Positions 48,440 to 61,314 of a stretch of DNA of 64,000 bases are shown here, one piece after another. Numbering within the stretch: the stretch's first letter is position 1; every line of letters starts with the position of its first letter. Made by a program: the position numbers and the translations under genes. Source of the DNA: Myoxocephalus aenaeus. Taxonomy: Eukaryota > Chordata > Actinopteri > Perciformes > Cottidae. A model generated the notes under the pieces. That model searched no databases. It was not told the origin of the DNA and saw only the letters and a list, made by a program, of their open reading frames with translations. Where the stretch lies: positions 62,001-126,000 of the forward strand of contig JBAMJR010000262.1 in assembly GCA_038501785.1 (NCBI GenBank), in the 5' to 3' direction.

Positions 48440-51333
48440 GTATGTGCATATATGCATTGACGCTCTCGTCTGTGCAACTATGTGAGTCAGCATGTGTGCG
48501 TTGGAGTACTGTGGCGTAGAGCTGCCGACCTTTAGCTTCCTTTAGCGCGAAGTGATGACTACACAAGGCTTTGGTACAGTTTTAGTAAAAAAAAAAAAAG
48601 AAGAAGCTCACAAAAATCACATCTACTGTGATAAAAGCATCACTTCTTCTCTCAATGACCTTTACTTTCCACCGTCCCACTATAATGTCAGCCATCCTCT
48701 CAACAGTGGTTGCATCCTACATTTGCTGGACAATGAGTGCTGACTAGTGTCAAGTATTCGTGGTGAGCAACATTGTTCACAATTTGGCTCAGGGATCCTG
48801 AAAGTGACAGGAACTCCAAGCGACTGCCCCGCAGGCTCTCATGTTAACCGATATATATTTCTGGAGAAAAGCAAAGAGTTTTTTTTTTGTAACCTGCTTT
48901 TGGCGACTGAAGGTATCTGTATCTTCAAAGTTAACTCAGGATGAGGCTTTTATTTATTTTTCAAAAATAAATTTTGAAATTCAACCATAATTTGGCAACT
49001 GTTTGCAACATACTGAGTATATTAACGGAAAAAATTATAATTTGGATAATGCTGCAGGACTCTTTTGAGAAGTGTGTATAGAAGATGTGATATTTTTTCC
49101 ACAATGAAAAACTCTCCCCATTAGGATCCATTTTAACTGAAATCAATCCAAGCTGCTTTTCCCCCGCAAATAAAACTATCAACTTTTTTACAGGCAGCTT
49201 TCAAGCCTACAGGGGACGAGTGTTTGATATTGTAGAGAGATTTTTGGGTGGAGTATCACTTCCAATTGTACTGCCCTTTTAAAACAGCACAGCCCACATT
49301 GTGTGTTAGAGCAGTTCACTGTCCTGAGTTTTACAACTGCAACAACTAATCCGGTGCTATTGAGTTTTAAGAAATGACCTTAACACATTATGGATTAAAG
49401 GAAATGCCTAACTACAGGAGGGATGACATGGAGGGAATTTACTTTGACATTTGAAAGAGAAAAACATTTTAATAACCGATTTCTTCCAGTACTTATAAAT
49501 GACTAAAACTATCTGAAGTATCCTGACTTTATAATACCAGAAAGGTCAGATAACACGCCCACTCTTTGCACTTCTACCAAGCACATGAGAGCATTGTTAT
49601 TTCTGCAGTGTTGAGGAATGATGCGCGTGCATAATACTGACTGTTTAGTAGCCTCAGATGAATAATGCATCGATGCAAACAATCACCTCGATAAACCCGC
49701 ACAAAATATCCAGTACTGTTTTGATCATTAGCATTTATCTCTGCAATCCACTAATCTGTGATCTCCGCTCTCTTTAGCTCAGGCTCTGGGTCTACTGGTA
49801 TCGCAGTTTCCGTCCAAACCTCTCTGTTATTATGTTTGTTCTCAGGGGAAAGAACATGTTTAGGTCCTGGGAATAACTCAAAATCCCTGTTTGTTTTCCA
49901 GTGTAGATTTGTATATATTTATTCTGTGCAGTTTATTTTATCTGGCAGTTCGAATGCCTTTTGGATGCATGCATCAATAAACATTCTATTGATACTAATA
50001 GCAGCGCTTTAATGAATATACTGTATCTGTACTGTATGAACTGCATGGCCACTCGTGCAATAGTGTGGGGAAAATGTTCGTCTGCTGAATTTGCTTTCGC
50101 TTCAAACTCTTCATTCCTGCATCCAAACCGGTGCACTAATGAGCCATTAGTTGTGCAAATGTGCTCTCGATATTTTTGTTTGGCTCAGTGTGGATGTATG
50201 GACTCGATAATTAGCAGAGGATTCTCATGTGGATGCTCAGGCAGAAATATGTCAGATCAAGAAAGTATTTTTTAAATTGCATTCTGGATGTTTCCTGATC
50301 ACATTTATGTCTGTTTAAATGTCACAAATAACGAGTGACTGCAAAAAGGTTTGTCTTATTGGTTAATGACACTTTATTAAGCTGACATTTTGGAAATTCA
50401 TGAAAATAATGCTCATATTTTCTCAGTTTTCATTAAGATATCTTAAGGCGAGACACAAAAAGATAACAGCGTTTTTTTAATATTTAAAGTTTTGAGAGTT
50501 TGGGGCTCTTTTGCTTCCATAACTTCCTTCAGGATTTAGATGTATTTGTGTCTGTTGATTTCTCCAGAATAGTTAGCATTAGTTAATGCCAAAAGAAAAC
50601 TTTAATACAAAAAATAATTGTCTTGATGTAAGCAATCAACTGATGAAGTTCATAGTGATATCTATTAGTTCAATATTTTACCTTATTCACCGCTAGTGTC
50701 AACATTTAGGGAATTTAACAATAAGGCAGTTTTCTGAGGCGTAAATCTTTTTTATGGCTACATTTTGTGATTCATGGAGTCTTACAAAAAGAGACTCTGT
50801 AAAAACCGTTGACTCAACTATGTCAACAAAATGAAACAAGAATGTTGAACCGGGCTTTAAAAATGTATGCAAATGATCGCATATTATATAATGCATCATT
50901 TGCATATTTAAACATGACATTTCAGAAAACGTATAAAAGAGAAGTAATTATCTTAATGTAAGTAATCAACTGGAGATGTTTAATGGCGATATCTATTAGT
51001 TACAAAAAACAAAATCACGTTTGCGATATTGTTTTTTTTTTCTGTCTTTTAAATCTATGAGTGATTTTGCAGCCAAAGTGAAAAACATTGATCAAACCAG
51101 GACAAGTGCAGACCTGAATGACATCCATCAGCTATCTCTCTCCTGTATTCCAGTCTTTTTTGACCCCTCCTCTACACTGCTCTAATGTACAATCTCTATT
51201 CTTGTTCCCTCTCACTGCTTCTCTTTGGCTCAGTTTTCTGAAGCCCATATCTGTCTCACTTTTCTGTCCTATTTCGTCACTTGAATAAAAAGAAGTGAGT
51301 GAGTGGTTTTTGTGTCACAGCAGTTGGGGCCCG

Positions 51334-51348
51334 GGGGGGGGGGGGGGT
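51334..51348 (+). repeat. Poly(G) run
   Basis: About 15 consecutive G after 'ggggccc'. Confidence 0.85.
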
Positions 51349-52064
51349 AATTGCTATTTAAGCCTCGGGGCTCACATTACACCGAATGCTTTATTGCAGC
51401 CCTGTTACATGATGCAATTTTTTTAATCTCACTCATATTGATCGTTCTCTTTCTCCCCTGAGGAATAGACAGCGATGTCGTTGAATGTCACCTGCTGGCG
51501 TTCTGGATATTTAGGCCAAGCGGCGACTTCTCAGCGGGTCTCTTCCTGAACACTAGAAAGCATGAAGGAGGTCGGACCAGCTAATATTGACTCTTGAACA
51601 TTAAATATATAATTTGGAGCGTCCTCTAACGTCAGCCGGGCTTGGAGGCTAATGTTCTCAGACATTCGCTGTCCTCTCCTTCACCCTCAGCCGTTCATGA
51701 AATATTCACAGCTGGCTCCTTTGTCGAGTAAAGAGGGGCTAAAGCTTAATGAATAAAAATGTTAACATCAAACGGAGGAGCAGCCGTAAATGTTGTGTAA
51801 TAATCACCGGAGAGAAAAAGACAAAACAAATCTTGTCCAGAAGATGTTCACATTAAATTCCACCTTCAGCTAATAAGTATTAAATGAGCTATTAAAGGCT
51901 GATTAGTGCTGGTTAATTATGCAGACTTCATTAAGAAGTGAGTGAGGAGACAGTTTATTGTGTTTCTGCTTCGCTTTCTCTACCTCAGACAAAAAGGCCC
52001 ATCCTCTGAACCACAGTAGGGCTTGAGCTCACATGGGAAGATTCTCTCCATATGACCGCGCACA

Positions 52065-52068
<4 letters not shown>

Positions 52069-52127
<59 letters not shown>
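52069..52127 (+). repeat. (CA)29 microsatellite
   Basis: A 59-bp CA tract, one of only three tracts in the window with CA on the plus strand. Confidence 0.97.
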
Positions 52128-52129
<2 letters not shown>

Positions 52130-52241
52130 CGGAGCTGTGACCATGCTGACTTCTCCCTGGTTTCCTTTTATCTGTCACCCCAGTTTACTGCACTGAGGCT
52201 GTTGTTTGGGTGCAGCTGTCTCCTCTGTCTCACTTTTACCC

Positions 52242-52332
52242 AGTGTGTGTCTGACTGTATGTGTGTCTGACTGTATGTGTGTCTGACTGTATGTGTGTGT
52301 CTGACTGTATATGTGTGTTGCTGACTGTGTGT
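52242..52332 (+). repeat. Minisatellite, ~16-bp unit
   Basis: About five units of 'tgtgtgtctgactgta', the last ones diverged. The Cys/Val-rich translation is an artefact. Confidence 0.9.
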
Positions 52333-53511
52333 GTGTTTAAATTGTATGATTTTGCTCCAGCGTTTTTGCTGTTGTTCACGCTACACAGGTTGTGTCTTTT
52401 CTTGTGCCGAAGTAGAGATCTGCATGTGTTTGTCTGTTCCTCTATCTATCTTTGTGAGGACCACTTTGAGCCGTCGACCTTGAGAAGGAAGCTGTTGGAA
52501 ATGAGGACATTTTGTCAGCTCTCTTTAAAAGACCATGTGAGAGATCAGGCTTGGTTCAAGGGTTAAATGTAATATCTGGTTTTGTCGTTATCTTGTGTTA
52601 CAAAATAGCCTTTTATTTAAGTGTACAAATAGTGAGATTATTGACTGTGAGAACATGTGGAATTACCCTATCAGTTTTTTCCGGCAGACTTTAATAAAAA
52701 TTCTAGAATTATAACAACTTGGGTTTTATTTTTGCAGTTTTTCCTCAGCCTGACATGGACAAATGGCAAAAAAAAGAAGCAAATTTGTCTGCAACCTCTG
52801 TTACTGTAATCCGTTGGTGTTATCAACAGGTTATAAACGTTTACCGTAGCGCTGAACACTAGCGACCAGGTCCGCCTGGTGGAGATGTCCTATCACAGCA
52901 CAGTAGGGCGGGACTTGGTGAAAAGCGGGTGGGGAAAAAATAACGCCTTAAGTGGCATAAAAATGTAAACAGACTACAGCGTGCGGAGATGAGTTGCAAT
53001 ATTAAGAGCTGGATGTCCAATTTGAGATTCTAAATCCTCAGCAAGCAAAACACATTTTTCCTGCTGAAGGAGGGATTTAAAATGTTCAAAGTGGTTTTAA
53101 TAACCTGACTGCTTGTGCTTTTTTCTCCGATGTGACGCTGCCGGGGGCCCAGATCTTACCAAGCACTTAGCTGATAGGAATGATGGCCCAAACTATGAAA
53201 ACAAGACTGCAACTTGTGATAAAGTAAGTTGTGTCGACTGAACGAGAGGAGAAATTACTCTTTAAGATGGATGACCATTAGTGTGTATTTGATATATGTA
53301 GTTGTGCTCCCTCTGAACAGACAGACCTCCGCTCACAGTGATGACCCGTGTAGGTGACATGTGACAGGAAAGTGACAGGATGTCGCCCCCCCCACACACA
53401 CTGCCCCAGAGACCCATTTAGATCACATACACACACAAGTGCCACAGCTGGAGCTGGGCAAAGGCACAAACACACTCAGCAGGGTCCACAATGACAGACA
53501 CTCTGCGCTCT

Positions 53512-53520
<9 letters not shown>

Positions 53521-53554
<34 letters not shown>
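53521..53554 (+). repeat. (CT)n microsatellite
   Basis: CT tract of 34 bp, continuing as imperfect CT to about 53565. Confidence 0.93.
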
Positions 53555-53564
<10 letters not shown>

Positions 53565-54048
53565 CTGTCAGTTGACGCCCATTATTTTTCTCGCCCATGT
53601 ACCTCAGTCTCATTTCATGTTTCATAAGCAAACAAGACTCGTTTCTCCTCCTTCAGCTCATTCCGTTGAGCTGATTTGTGCTGAATATGTAGTAGGGTTG
53701 TATGTGTGTGTGTGTGTGTGTGTGTGCGTGCGTGTTTGTGCGTGCGTGTTTGTCCTGACACTGTGCTGTGTGTGTTGTTTTCACCCAGTGTCACTTGAGC
53801 CATGCCAGAGCCCTGCTGGGCTTCATGGACTCAGCTTCTTCCCCCCCGTGATCCGGCCTTACAGCACTGCCACTGTTCATTACCATAAATAACTTTGTGT
53901 GTGTGTGTGTGTGTGAGTGTGAGTGTGAGTTGTATATTCTGTGCTGTCACGATGGAAATGTCAGGCCGTTGCTCCAGTTAGCGCAGCTCTTGTCTTGAGA
54001 GCCCTCTGCTTTGCTAACTCTGATAATGAAAACAATCAGTGGAGGGAG

Positions 54049-54057
54049 TGTGTGTGT

Positions 54058-54088
<31 letters not shown>

Positions 54089-54093
54089 GGGGG
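54049..54093 (+). repeat. (GT)n followed by poly(G)
   Basis: GT dinucleotides (54049-54072) pass directly into a run of about 22 G. The G run could adopt a quadruplex, and its length is prone to sequencing error. Confidence 0.9.
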
Positions 54094-56146
54094 CACTTTA
54101 ATTTCATTTGTGGTGCATGAATTGAAATACAGCATTAGAATTGACTGGATGATGGAGGCTATGGAAATGGAGCAATGCTCACATTGAACTATGAATTTAC
54201 AAAATATATAAATTCACAATTACTAAATCAAGCACTTTGCACTTTTATTATATATATTTACTTTCTCAAACCAAGTTTTGTTCTCTCAATTTCTCTCTGA
54301 GGTACAAATCTGTGGCAAAGCAATGAACAACTAAGATTTAACTTGAGAGCATTGCATTTTACAAGTTTCCTTTTGATCCATAAACCACTCACAAAGTATA
54401 TACAACTGTCAATCCTCTAAATTGTGTTTTTCTTATGTTAAAGAAATGTTAAGAAATATTGAATCTGCATTTGTTTTTAAATACACATTGACAACCATGC
54501 TAATTGTTCAATAGTGGCCATAGCTTTTGGGGAAGAGCTACATCTTTGCTGAATATTTAAGACTTCATTCAGGGTCAAATTTAGCCAAATAACAGTTGAG
54601 CCAGATTTATGATCACTGAGTTATGAGTATTTTATCATGTTGCTTTAGCACCACATTTAGGTGCAGTGCAGGCAAATATATTCCCCTTTGAACCAGGCGC
54701 TCAAAAATGTTGCTAGTGTACCTCATGAGCCTTACACAATACATTTTCATAAAGAAAAACATGTAAGTAAATATAAATATTTGCACCACATGGCTGTGTT
54801 CAGACAAGTAAAAGTACAGTAGGAGAAAATGCAGACTTCCTATTCCCTTCAATGAGACCTTTGCGTTGGCACAGCGGCCCGGTAATAACGTTGAACTTGA
54901 CCCAACTTTTCTTGCACCACAAATGTAATGTCAAAGACATGCAAGGGCACAATGTAGCAAACTTTGGAATGTGAATGGCGCTTTTCTACAGTTTACGTAC
55001 GTGGGAATGCCATGGTTATATATTGGCAACAATCTGGCAATACGTAACGTGTTAAGATACAGGACAATACGATTAAATATATTCCAATGTCTCGCGATAC
55101 CGTAAGCAAGGCCATGAATTGAATTTTTTTCAATCTGATTTGATCTTTGCATGTAAACTATGAATCAAAAGTAAAGTGTTTTTGAGAATCCATACGGTGT
55201 CACAAGACCTCACATCTCAATCGGATGAATATTTTCCTCACACCCATAACGGTGACCCAAACCCCACGTCAGAGCTGGCCACAGTTAAATTAGTCATCAC
55301 ACTATCCTGCCTGATGTTGATAAATTCATACGTAACCTCTGCTGACACTTATCTCTCTCCATAGCTACATAGCTCAAAGCAAACACCCACCATCTACCCC
55401 ACACACATGTTTATTATTATAAGAAGAAATACAGTATAAACACAGCGCAGAAAGGCAGTGGGTGTCCTAGTTATGACTGTCAATACCGCCCATTTACAGC
55501 CAAACCTGCTCTATTATTAGACTGCACTGGACTGTCATCAGGTATCTTCAAAGGTTGCTACATGAATCACATGACTGTTTCATGTGTTTCCTGCTCTGTG
55601 AAGGGCTGTGACATGTTTACTGTCACAGAGGATAGTAGGAAAATAATGGAAGTTTCCCTCGTTATGTTATTCTTTACTCTACTGTGTGTTTTTTTTTCTT
55701 TCCCTCCGTATTTTCCTTTATGTTTCAGGCAGCGAGCCTGCGTGTGTTTTGATGTCAGGATATGGGCGTATTTATAACCGGGGAGGCTTTTCACTCACCA
55801 GCAGTGACAACATCGTCAGGAGTTTATGACGATGTGGAATATCTGCTCGTTAGTGATGATAACAAAGGTAAACTTCCAGAATGGAAATTAAATCAATTAT
55901 AGTTTCAGAATGACATCATAATCAGTGTGTTCTGCAGCATGCAGCAAATTTCCGACATAAAGAATCATGTCAGGCTTATAAAAAAAAAAGTGGTCTGAAA
56001 AATGGATGAATATTGTGAGACATCCAGAATCCAAAAGAAATGTGTAAAACACAGCCTGACCTTTGGCGTTGATTAAAATGACTGAACCTGCAAATCTAGA
56101 ATCACAAACTGTTTCAAATGTTTGGACTCTGCATTACGCCTGCGCA

Positions 56147-56150
56147 TACA

Positions 56151-56217
<67 letters not shown>
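56147..56217 (+). repeat. (CA)n microsatellite
   Basis: A 71-bp CA tract with one early 'ta' interruption. Confidence 0.96.
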
Positions 56218-56218
<1 letters not shown>

Positions 56219-57124
56219 AAAACCCCACTAAATCATAATAAGATATTAGTATTTACATAATTTAGGATTAATGTAACAGGATTAAGATTAACATACTAAA
56301 CACATCCTCTGCTGGATTAAATTATTGCTCCATGTTAAGTGTGTGTGTGCGTGTGTGCGTGTGCGTGTCCATCTGTACTTTCACTAATTCCGTTTTAGCT
56401 GCAGTGTGAACCGAGCCGATCTTTTCCACACTGATCTGGAACGCTGAAAAGCGCTCCGCAGTGTTTAGTGACTCACCGGCTCTCGTCTCTAATGCTAGTA
56501 ATTTCTGGTAATTTGTTTGATTTGGATGGTGGGAAGCAACTGCTGTGTTTACAATGCTTTCTCTGTCATTTCAAGAAAGAGTAAATGACTTGTTAAGATG
56601 GAGATTTGTAGCCATGAATTTCAGGTACATGCATTCTCGGTCCTCAGAGGATGCACTTCATCGATGACTTCATCGATTTAAGCCCTGATTTAACCCTTCG
56701 CTTTGCCTTTTTTTCAGGGCGCCATATTATATAAGATTCTTTTCTTCATTACTTGCATGGTTTATTGTATTCCCATCAATTTATCTGGCCCTGCCAGCAG
56801 ATCAAAGCTCAGTCCAATGAAATATCTTAACACGACCACACTGTCTCTTCTCAATGATGAGGAATGACATTTTGACCTTCATGGCTCTCATGACGATGCA
56901 TCTTGGTGATCGTACTCCCACCACGTGGTTGACATCTTTAGATTTTTAAGTAAAATGTCTTGACAACATTCTCTTGTTCTAGCTTCCTAAAAGTGACGAT
57001 ACAGCTTTTCTTTGTTTTATGTGATGGTAAACCTAGATATATTTAGGGATTAGACTGTAATTGGACAAAACAAGCAATTTGAAGCCATCATGTTAGGTTA
57101 TAGGAAACTAGGAAAGAAAATCAT

Positions 57125-57388
57125 TGAATGTGCTGTAACTCTGTTATGTTGGTCATGACCTCTATTGCTTCTGTCCATCCGGGGAGAAGGGTCCTCCTTT
57201 GTTGCGCTCCCGAAGGTTTCTTACCTTTTTTCCCTGTGTAAGGTTTTTTACTATCTTTATTTGGGGGAGTTTTCATGATCCGATGTGAGGTCCCGGGACA
57301 GGGATGTCGTATGTGTACAGATTGTAATGCCCTCTGAGGCAAATTAGTATTTGTGATTTGGGGCTATACAAAAGAAATTGAATTGAAA
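57125..57388 (+). mobile_element. LINE 3'-end fragment
   Basis: The segment ends 'gccctctgaggcaaatt ... gtgatttggggctatac ... gaaattgaattgaa', the 3' UTR and tail wording I know from many fish L2/CR1-like LINEs. The upstream part ('cgctcccgaaggtttctt', 'ttttttccctgtgtaagg', 'gggacagggatgtcg') fits the same 3' UTR. No coding part remains, so it is a strongly 5'-truncated insertion. The exact family is unresolved. Confidence 0.65.
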
Positions 57389-58159
57389 AATAATCTTTAG
57401 ATTCATATAAATGATTGTTATCTGCATTATTATGAGCTATGGGTGCCCTCATATTTATATGGCATTTGGAGTTATAATCTCACGCCTAACAAACTTCTGT
57501 TGGAAGATGTCTCAATGTGATCAGGTCTCATCCAAGCTTTATGGCTCTCATCTGGCCAAGTGAACTAACACTCAGAGTTGTGTTAAACCGCCCTGAACAT
57601 ACAAATGCATCTGAAGGCTTTAAAATGATCTTAACTGTTGACAAATGTTGATTTACATTCAAATCTGGATGTACATTTTTCTCTGAAGAGAAGAGGGGAA
57701 AATGCAGAACCTTCCCTGCCCTGTCCTGTCTTTTTCTTCTTCTTCTCTGGTTCTGCAGCAGGATTTGAGTCAACACCTCTGAAGCCTTCACTAAGCCTGC
57801 TGGGATCCGACACTCGTCCACTAATTGGCCATCCTCATATTTAAAAAGGGAAAAGCTTGATTGAAGAAAGAGAAGAGGGAGAGACTACAGCAAAGAGAGT
57901 CTATTAATATAACATTTCCAGTGTCAGTGCCTGGTACACTGTACTTCCTGAAAAGGAAGAAGCAGCTCTCAAAGCATGATGCACTGATTCGGTCCAATTG
58001 ACAAATTACAACACAGATGTTGTAACAAAACTGTTTGGATGAATGATTTTACTTCATAATTTCTTCCATCCATCAATCTGTTTATAACGGGTCATTCTGT
58101 TCATTGTCACACTTCATTTTTTTTTCAAAACATACAGTACATACATTGACATTTCTTGT
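57389..58159. other. Non-coding stretch
   Basis: Nothing gene-like is seen. Frames near 57528-57844 overlap on both strands without domains. Confidence 0.5.
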
Positions 58160-58617
58160 ACTTACAGTCAAGCAAAGCATTATCTCTACTGACCAGCAGG
58201 GGGCGACTCCTCTGGTTCCAAAAAGAAAAGTCGGATTGTATAGAAGTCTATGAGAAGATGACTCTACGTCTCACTTGATTTATTTCCTCAGTAAACATTG
58301 TGAACATGAGTTTATGGTCTGACTTGCTAGTTTCAAGTCTTGTTCAACAGCATGATCCCATTTAGAGTTAACTAGACCATAAAGCAGAGTATGCTTTAGG
58401 GCGAGGCTACTTTGTGATTGACAGGTTGCTACCGCTACCAGAGCTGTATACGACGTTACTACGTCACTCCTCCAAATATGGTAAGGTCTGTTCACTGGTT
58501 GCTAAAAACCAAGATGGTGACCAAAATACCGAACAAGAGGCTTCAAAACCACAGTCCACAAACCAACGGGTGACGTGTCAACAACTACGTCCACTTCTTA
58601 TATACAGTCTATAGTTT
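58160..58617 (+). repeat. Dispersed teleost repeat, copy 1
   Basis: The block runs from 'gaccagcagggggcgactcc' through 'gtgattgacaggttgctacc' and 'caaaccaacgggtgacg' to 'tatatacagtctatag'. I recognise this order from a high-copy fish repeat. Its 3' part also occurs in this window in reverse orientation at 62.85 kb, which supports its repeat nature directly. It is probably a non-autonomous DNA transposon; no transposase frame is present. Confidence 0.7.
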
Positions 58618-58890
58618 ATAGTTTGTCAGTTAGGCTTTGCACAAAATATCTCAAATCCTAGTTTTCATCCAACAAAAATGTCAAAGTAGACTGATTTGTT
58701 CCCTGCTTCTGAAATTACATTATTTAATGTGACCCACATGGATACCGCCTAATTTCCAGACGTTGTTACTAATTGTTCGTGGGATTCAAATCGTTCACAA
58801 GCAAACAAAAGTATCAAGATGAATTAGCAACCATTAAACTCAAAATGGGATTAAATGCCTCTCCGAGTTGGGCATCTTTGTATGAAGGGA

Positions 58891-58900
58891 TATAAATATA
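58891..58900 (+). promoter_or_regulatory. Possible TATA box of nav2 promoter
   Basis: 'tataaatata' lies about 880 bp upstream of the nav2 start codon. If used, transcription would start near 58,920-58,930. A GC-richer segment with GAG/CAG-rich sequence follows (59,010-59,110), as expected in a first exon. Many teleost promoters lack TATA, so this is a suggestion only. Confidence 0.3.
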
Positions 58901-58919
58901 TAGCTGTAAGACAAACAGA

Positions 58920-59771
58920 GAAATAAAGAGGCAGGCTGGAGGAGCACACTGAGTAAATGTGTTGAGCTTTTCTCCACATATGTCAGCCCTGCTCTAAGCC
59001 ACACCTGCTGCTAACCGCGACTTAGAGGGAGAGGCAGAGCGGCAGCGGAGAGCAGTGGGTTTCAGGCTGTAGTCACAAGCCGAGCAGTCGTTGGAGCGAG
59101 CGGTCGCTGTGTCACTGCTGCTTGTTCTTTTTTTTTTTTGTTCCTCCATCTCTCCTCGACAGAGCTCGGTCCTTCCTCCTGTCATCCCGAAGCGATGGTG
59201 TAATTAACAAAGCTCTGTGGGAGAGGAACTGCTCTCCTGTAGGATTCTTTCGCTCAGTGTTGGAAATAAGTGGAAGGGAACAGTCGCTCTGCCACCAGGC
59301 AACTGGGGAATCCTCCAAGAGAGAAGTGAGGTTTTTGATTTCCTTTTCCTGGACTTTTTTGCAGAGTGGATTTTCTCATTTCCACCTGGACACATTTTTT
59401 TATTTTTTACAGAACACTATGAGAAGGATTTGGTCTTTTCTACAAGATATAAAGAGCTGTAGCTACTTGATAACAGGAAACAGGTGGAATCGGTGGGTTT
59501 TAAGCCCCCCTACTGCATGTTGGGGAGCTCAGCTCACCCCCCTGCTGAGATCCAGCAGGAGCAGCAAAGACCCGGACACCGACAAATTACACACATTCCT
59601 TCGACCCAGTGGTGAATCAGGTGCAAACTGCACACGTGTTTCTTCAATCTGGTACACAAGTAGCTGGACCATATGTGAGTTAACGAGGAGCCTTGCTGAC
59701 TAAGTGGCAGAATTTCCAAACTCAGCGTGAGTAGGAGGGCAGCGTGCGGTCATCGGGCGGTCGGGGAGAAG
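58920..59771 (+). other. Putative nav2 5' UTR and promoter-proximal region
   Basis: The region directly upstream of the nav2 start codon. It contains a 193-codon open frame (59122-59703) ending 68 bases before the nav2 ATG, without any domain I recognise, and several upstream ATGs. If it is all in the mature mRNA, these would act as upstream ORFs. Unannotated 5' UTR introns could remove part of it. Its composition is GC-richer than the flanking DNA. Confidence 0.4.
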
Positions 59772-59984
59772 ATGCCAGCCATCTTGGTGGCCTCAAAGAT
59801 GAAATCAGGACTCCCCAAACCGGTGCACAGCGCCCTGCCCATCCCCCAGAACCACAGCCGGCCCTCGGCTCTAGCTCAGCCTTCGCAACCCCTCAAGACC
59901 CACATCCCCTCGCTGGGCCAGCAGGTGGGCGCAGGACCCCGGAGAAGCATCACACCGGACTCAGAGGATAGAGAAGATGCTCAG
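59772..59984 (+). CDS. nav2: Neuron navigator 2, first coding exon (partial gene)
   Basis: The frame begins 'MPAILVASKMKSGLPKPV', which I recognise as the N-terminus of vertebrate neuron navigator 2. Neuron navigators are large cytoplasmic proteins related to C. elegans UNC-53. They have a calponin-homology domain, microtubule-binding and coiled-coil regions and a C-terminal AAA ATPase, and they guide neurite growth and cell migration along microtubule plus ends. Only the first 71 codons are here, before the calponin-homology domain. They are Pro/Ser-rich and look disordered. The start is fixed by homology, although an in-frame ATG exists upstream at 59727. The exon probably ends at 'tcag|gtcagg' (59984/59985), in phase 0, and the frame stops ten bases later. 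An alternative donor, 'cag|gtgggc' at 59924/59925, is also phase 0. The next exons lie beyond the window. Confidence 0.85.
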
Positions 59985-61059
59985 GTCAGGATGTAAAACT
60001 GTCACCTCCACCTACGCCCGCTGAGCTTTACTGATATCCACATATCATTTTCATTAGATCTCTCTCCACATACTCTTACTTCTTACTCAGCCCTGGTAGA
60101 GGCTCACTGCCTACTCGAACAAGCTGTGATAGGAGTCAAACCTGTGCAGCTTCGTGAGGTACAATATGTGCTTTAGTTCATTTTGAACACTGCTGGATGA
60201 GAGAATGGACTTCTGCCTCTAAAAGCCTCTCACCTTCAATGGTCTGTACAGAGCTCATCAGGTATCTGGGGTATATTCTTTTGATAATGTGTGCACAATA
60301 ATTACAACAGTTCATTATTTCTATTATAAATTAGGGATTTCAATGTCGGACAAGAATCAAATTATGAAGGAGAATCATTAACTGTGGTATAAAGACATTC
60401 AGTCTTTGCATGAAAGGTCACTTTGCCATTTCTTTGCAAGACCATCAGTTGTCATCAATCACTTCACATTGTGTCAGTGTGGTTATGCATTTCTGAGCCT
60501 CTTGTCTTCTCAGTCGTTGGGGGGCCCTTTGAATGATCCCTTTTCTTGTAAATCAGCACACATCATGTCAGTGCTTTTTCTCTCTCCCTCTGGCTCAGTT
60601 CAGCACAACAGAAATGCAATGCCAAACCCAGTCAATTTCCTGGAAGGAGACAGAGCCGGCTGCGTCTGTGCCGTCCAGGATGGCAACGTAGCGGGATATC
60701 AGGGTGGCTGTTTTGCTGTGTTTGTGTGAAACATTGGCAGCACTTAGCAACCCCACACAAACGGCTGCAGCGGCGAGAGGGATGGCTCTTAACGCCATTT
60801 AAGGCAGTGAGGGGAAGGAGGTGTGTGTGTGTGTGTGTGTCTGTCTTTACAGTAAGCGGGACTTGGAGCCACAGGGGCGTCCAGCAACCGTTGTGGTTTA
60901 GGAGACAAATGTGAGTCTGGCGTGGTGATGATGATGATTGCGTGAGGAGAAGATGCAGGAGCCCGTGCCCGTGCCCGCTGCTGGTGGCGTTTGTTTAGTG
61001 GCTAATCGCGCTTTTTCTTTTTCTTTTTCTCTCTGACCTACTTTCTGTGACTTTCTCTT

Positions 61060-61090
<31 letters not shown>

Positions 61091-61236
61091 TCTCTGTCCT
61101 TTTTTTCCTCTCCATCCCTGTGGTGCTGATGAAGCAGCCGTCTTCACCCCCGGCTGGGTTAACCCTTGACCTTCCTGACCAGCAGCAGTGATGTGAATAT
61201 TGCAGTCATGTGTTGAAATCCATCACTGCTGACTCT

Positions 61237-61314
<78 letters not shown>

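Larger units (their letters stand above)
46564..57124. other. Long non-coding stretch
   Basis: No exon can be supported. It holds (GT)n tracts at 48216-48238, 48403-48436, about 53701-53724 and 53896-53913, plus the tracts listed separately. Three 'ggcagcactt' units sit at about 47552-47580. The region 51,590-51,960 is AT-rich with many homeodomain-type 'taat' cores and might be a conserved enhancer. The remaining frames (all 142 codons or shorter) show no domain. Confidence 0.5.

Noticed and set aside
52242..52332. CRISPR-like array
   Set aside because: Head-to-tail 16-bp units without spacers: a minisatellite.
58994..59395. Minus-strand frames opposite the nav2 5' region
   Set aside because: Short, overlapping and without domains. 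The plus-strand exon evidence is stronger.
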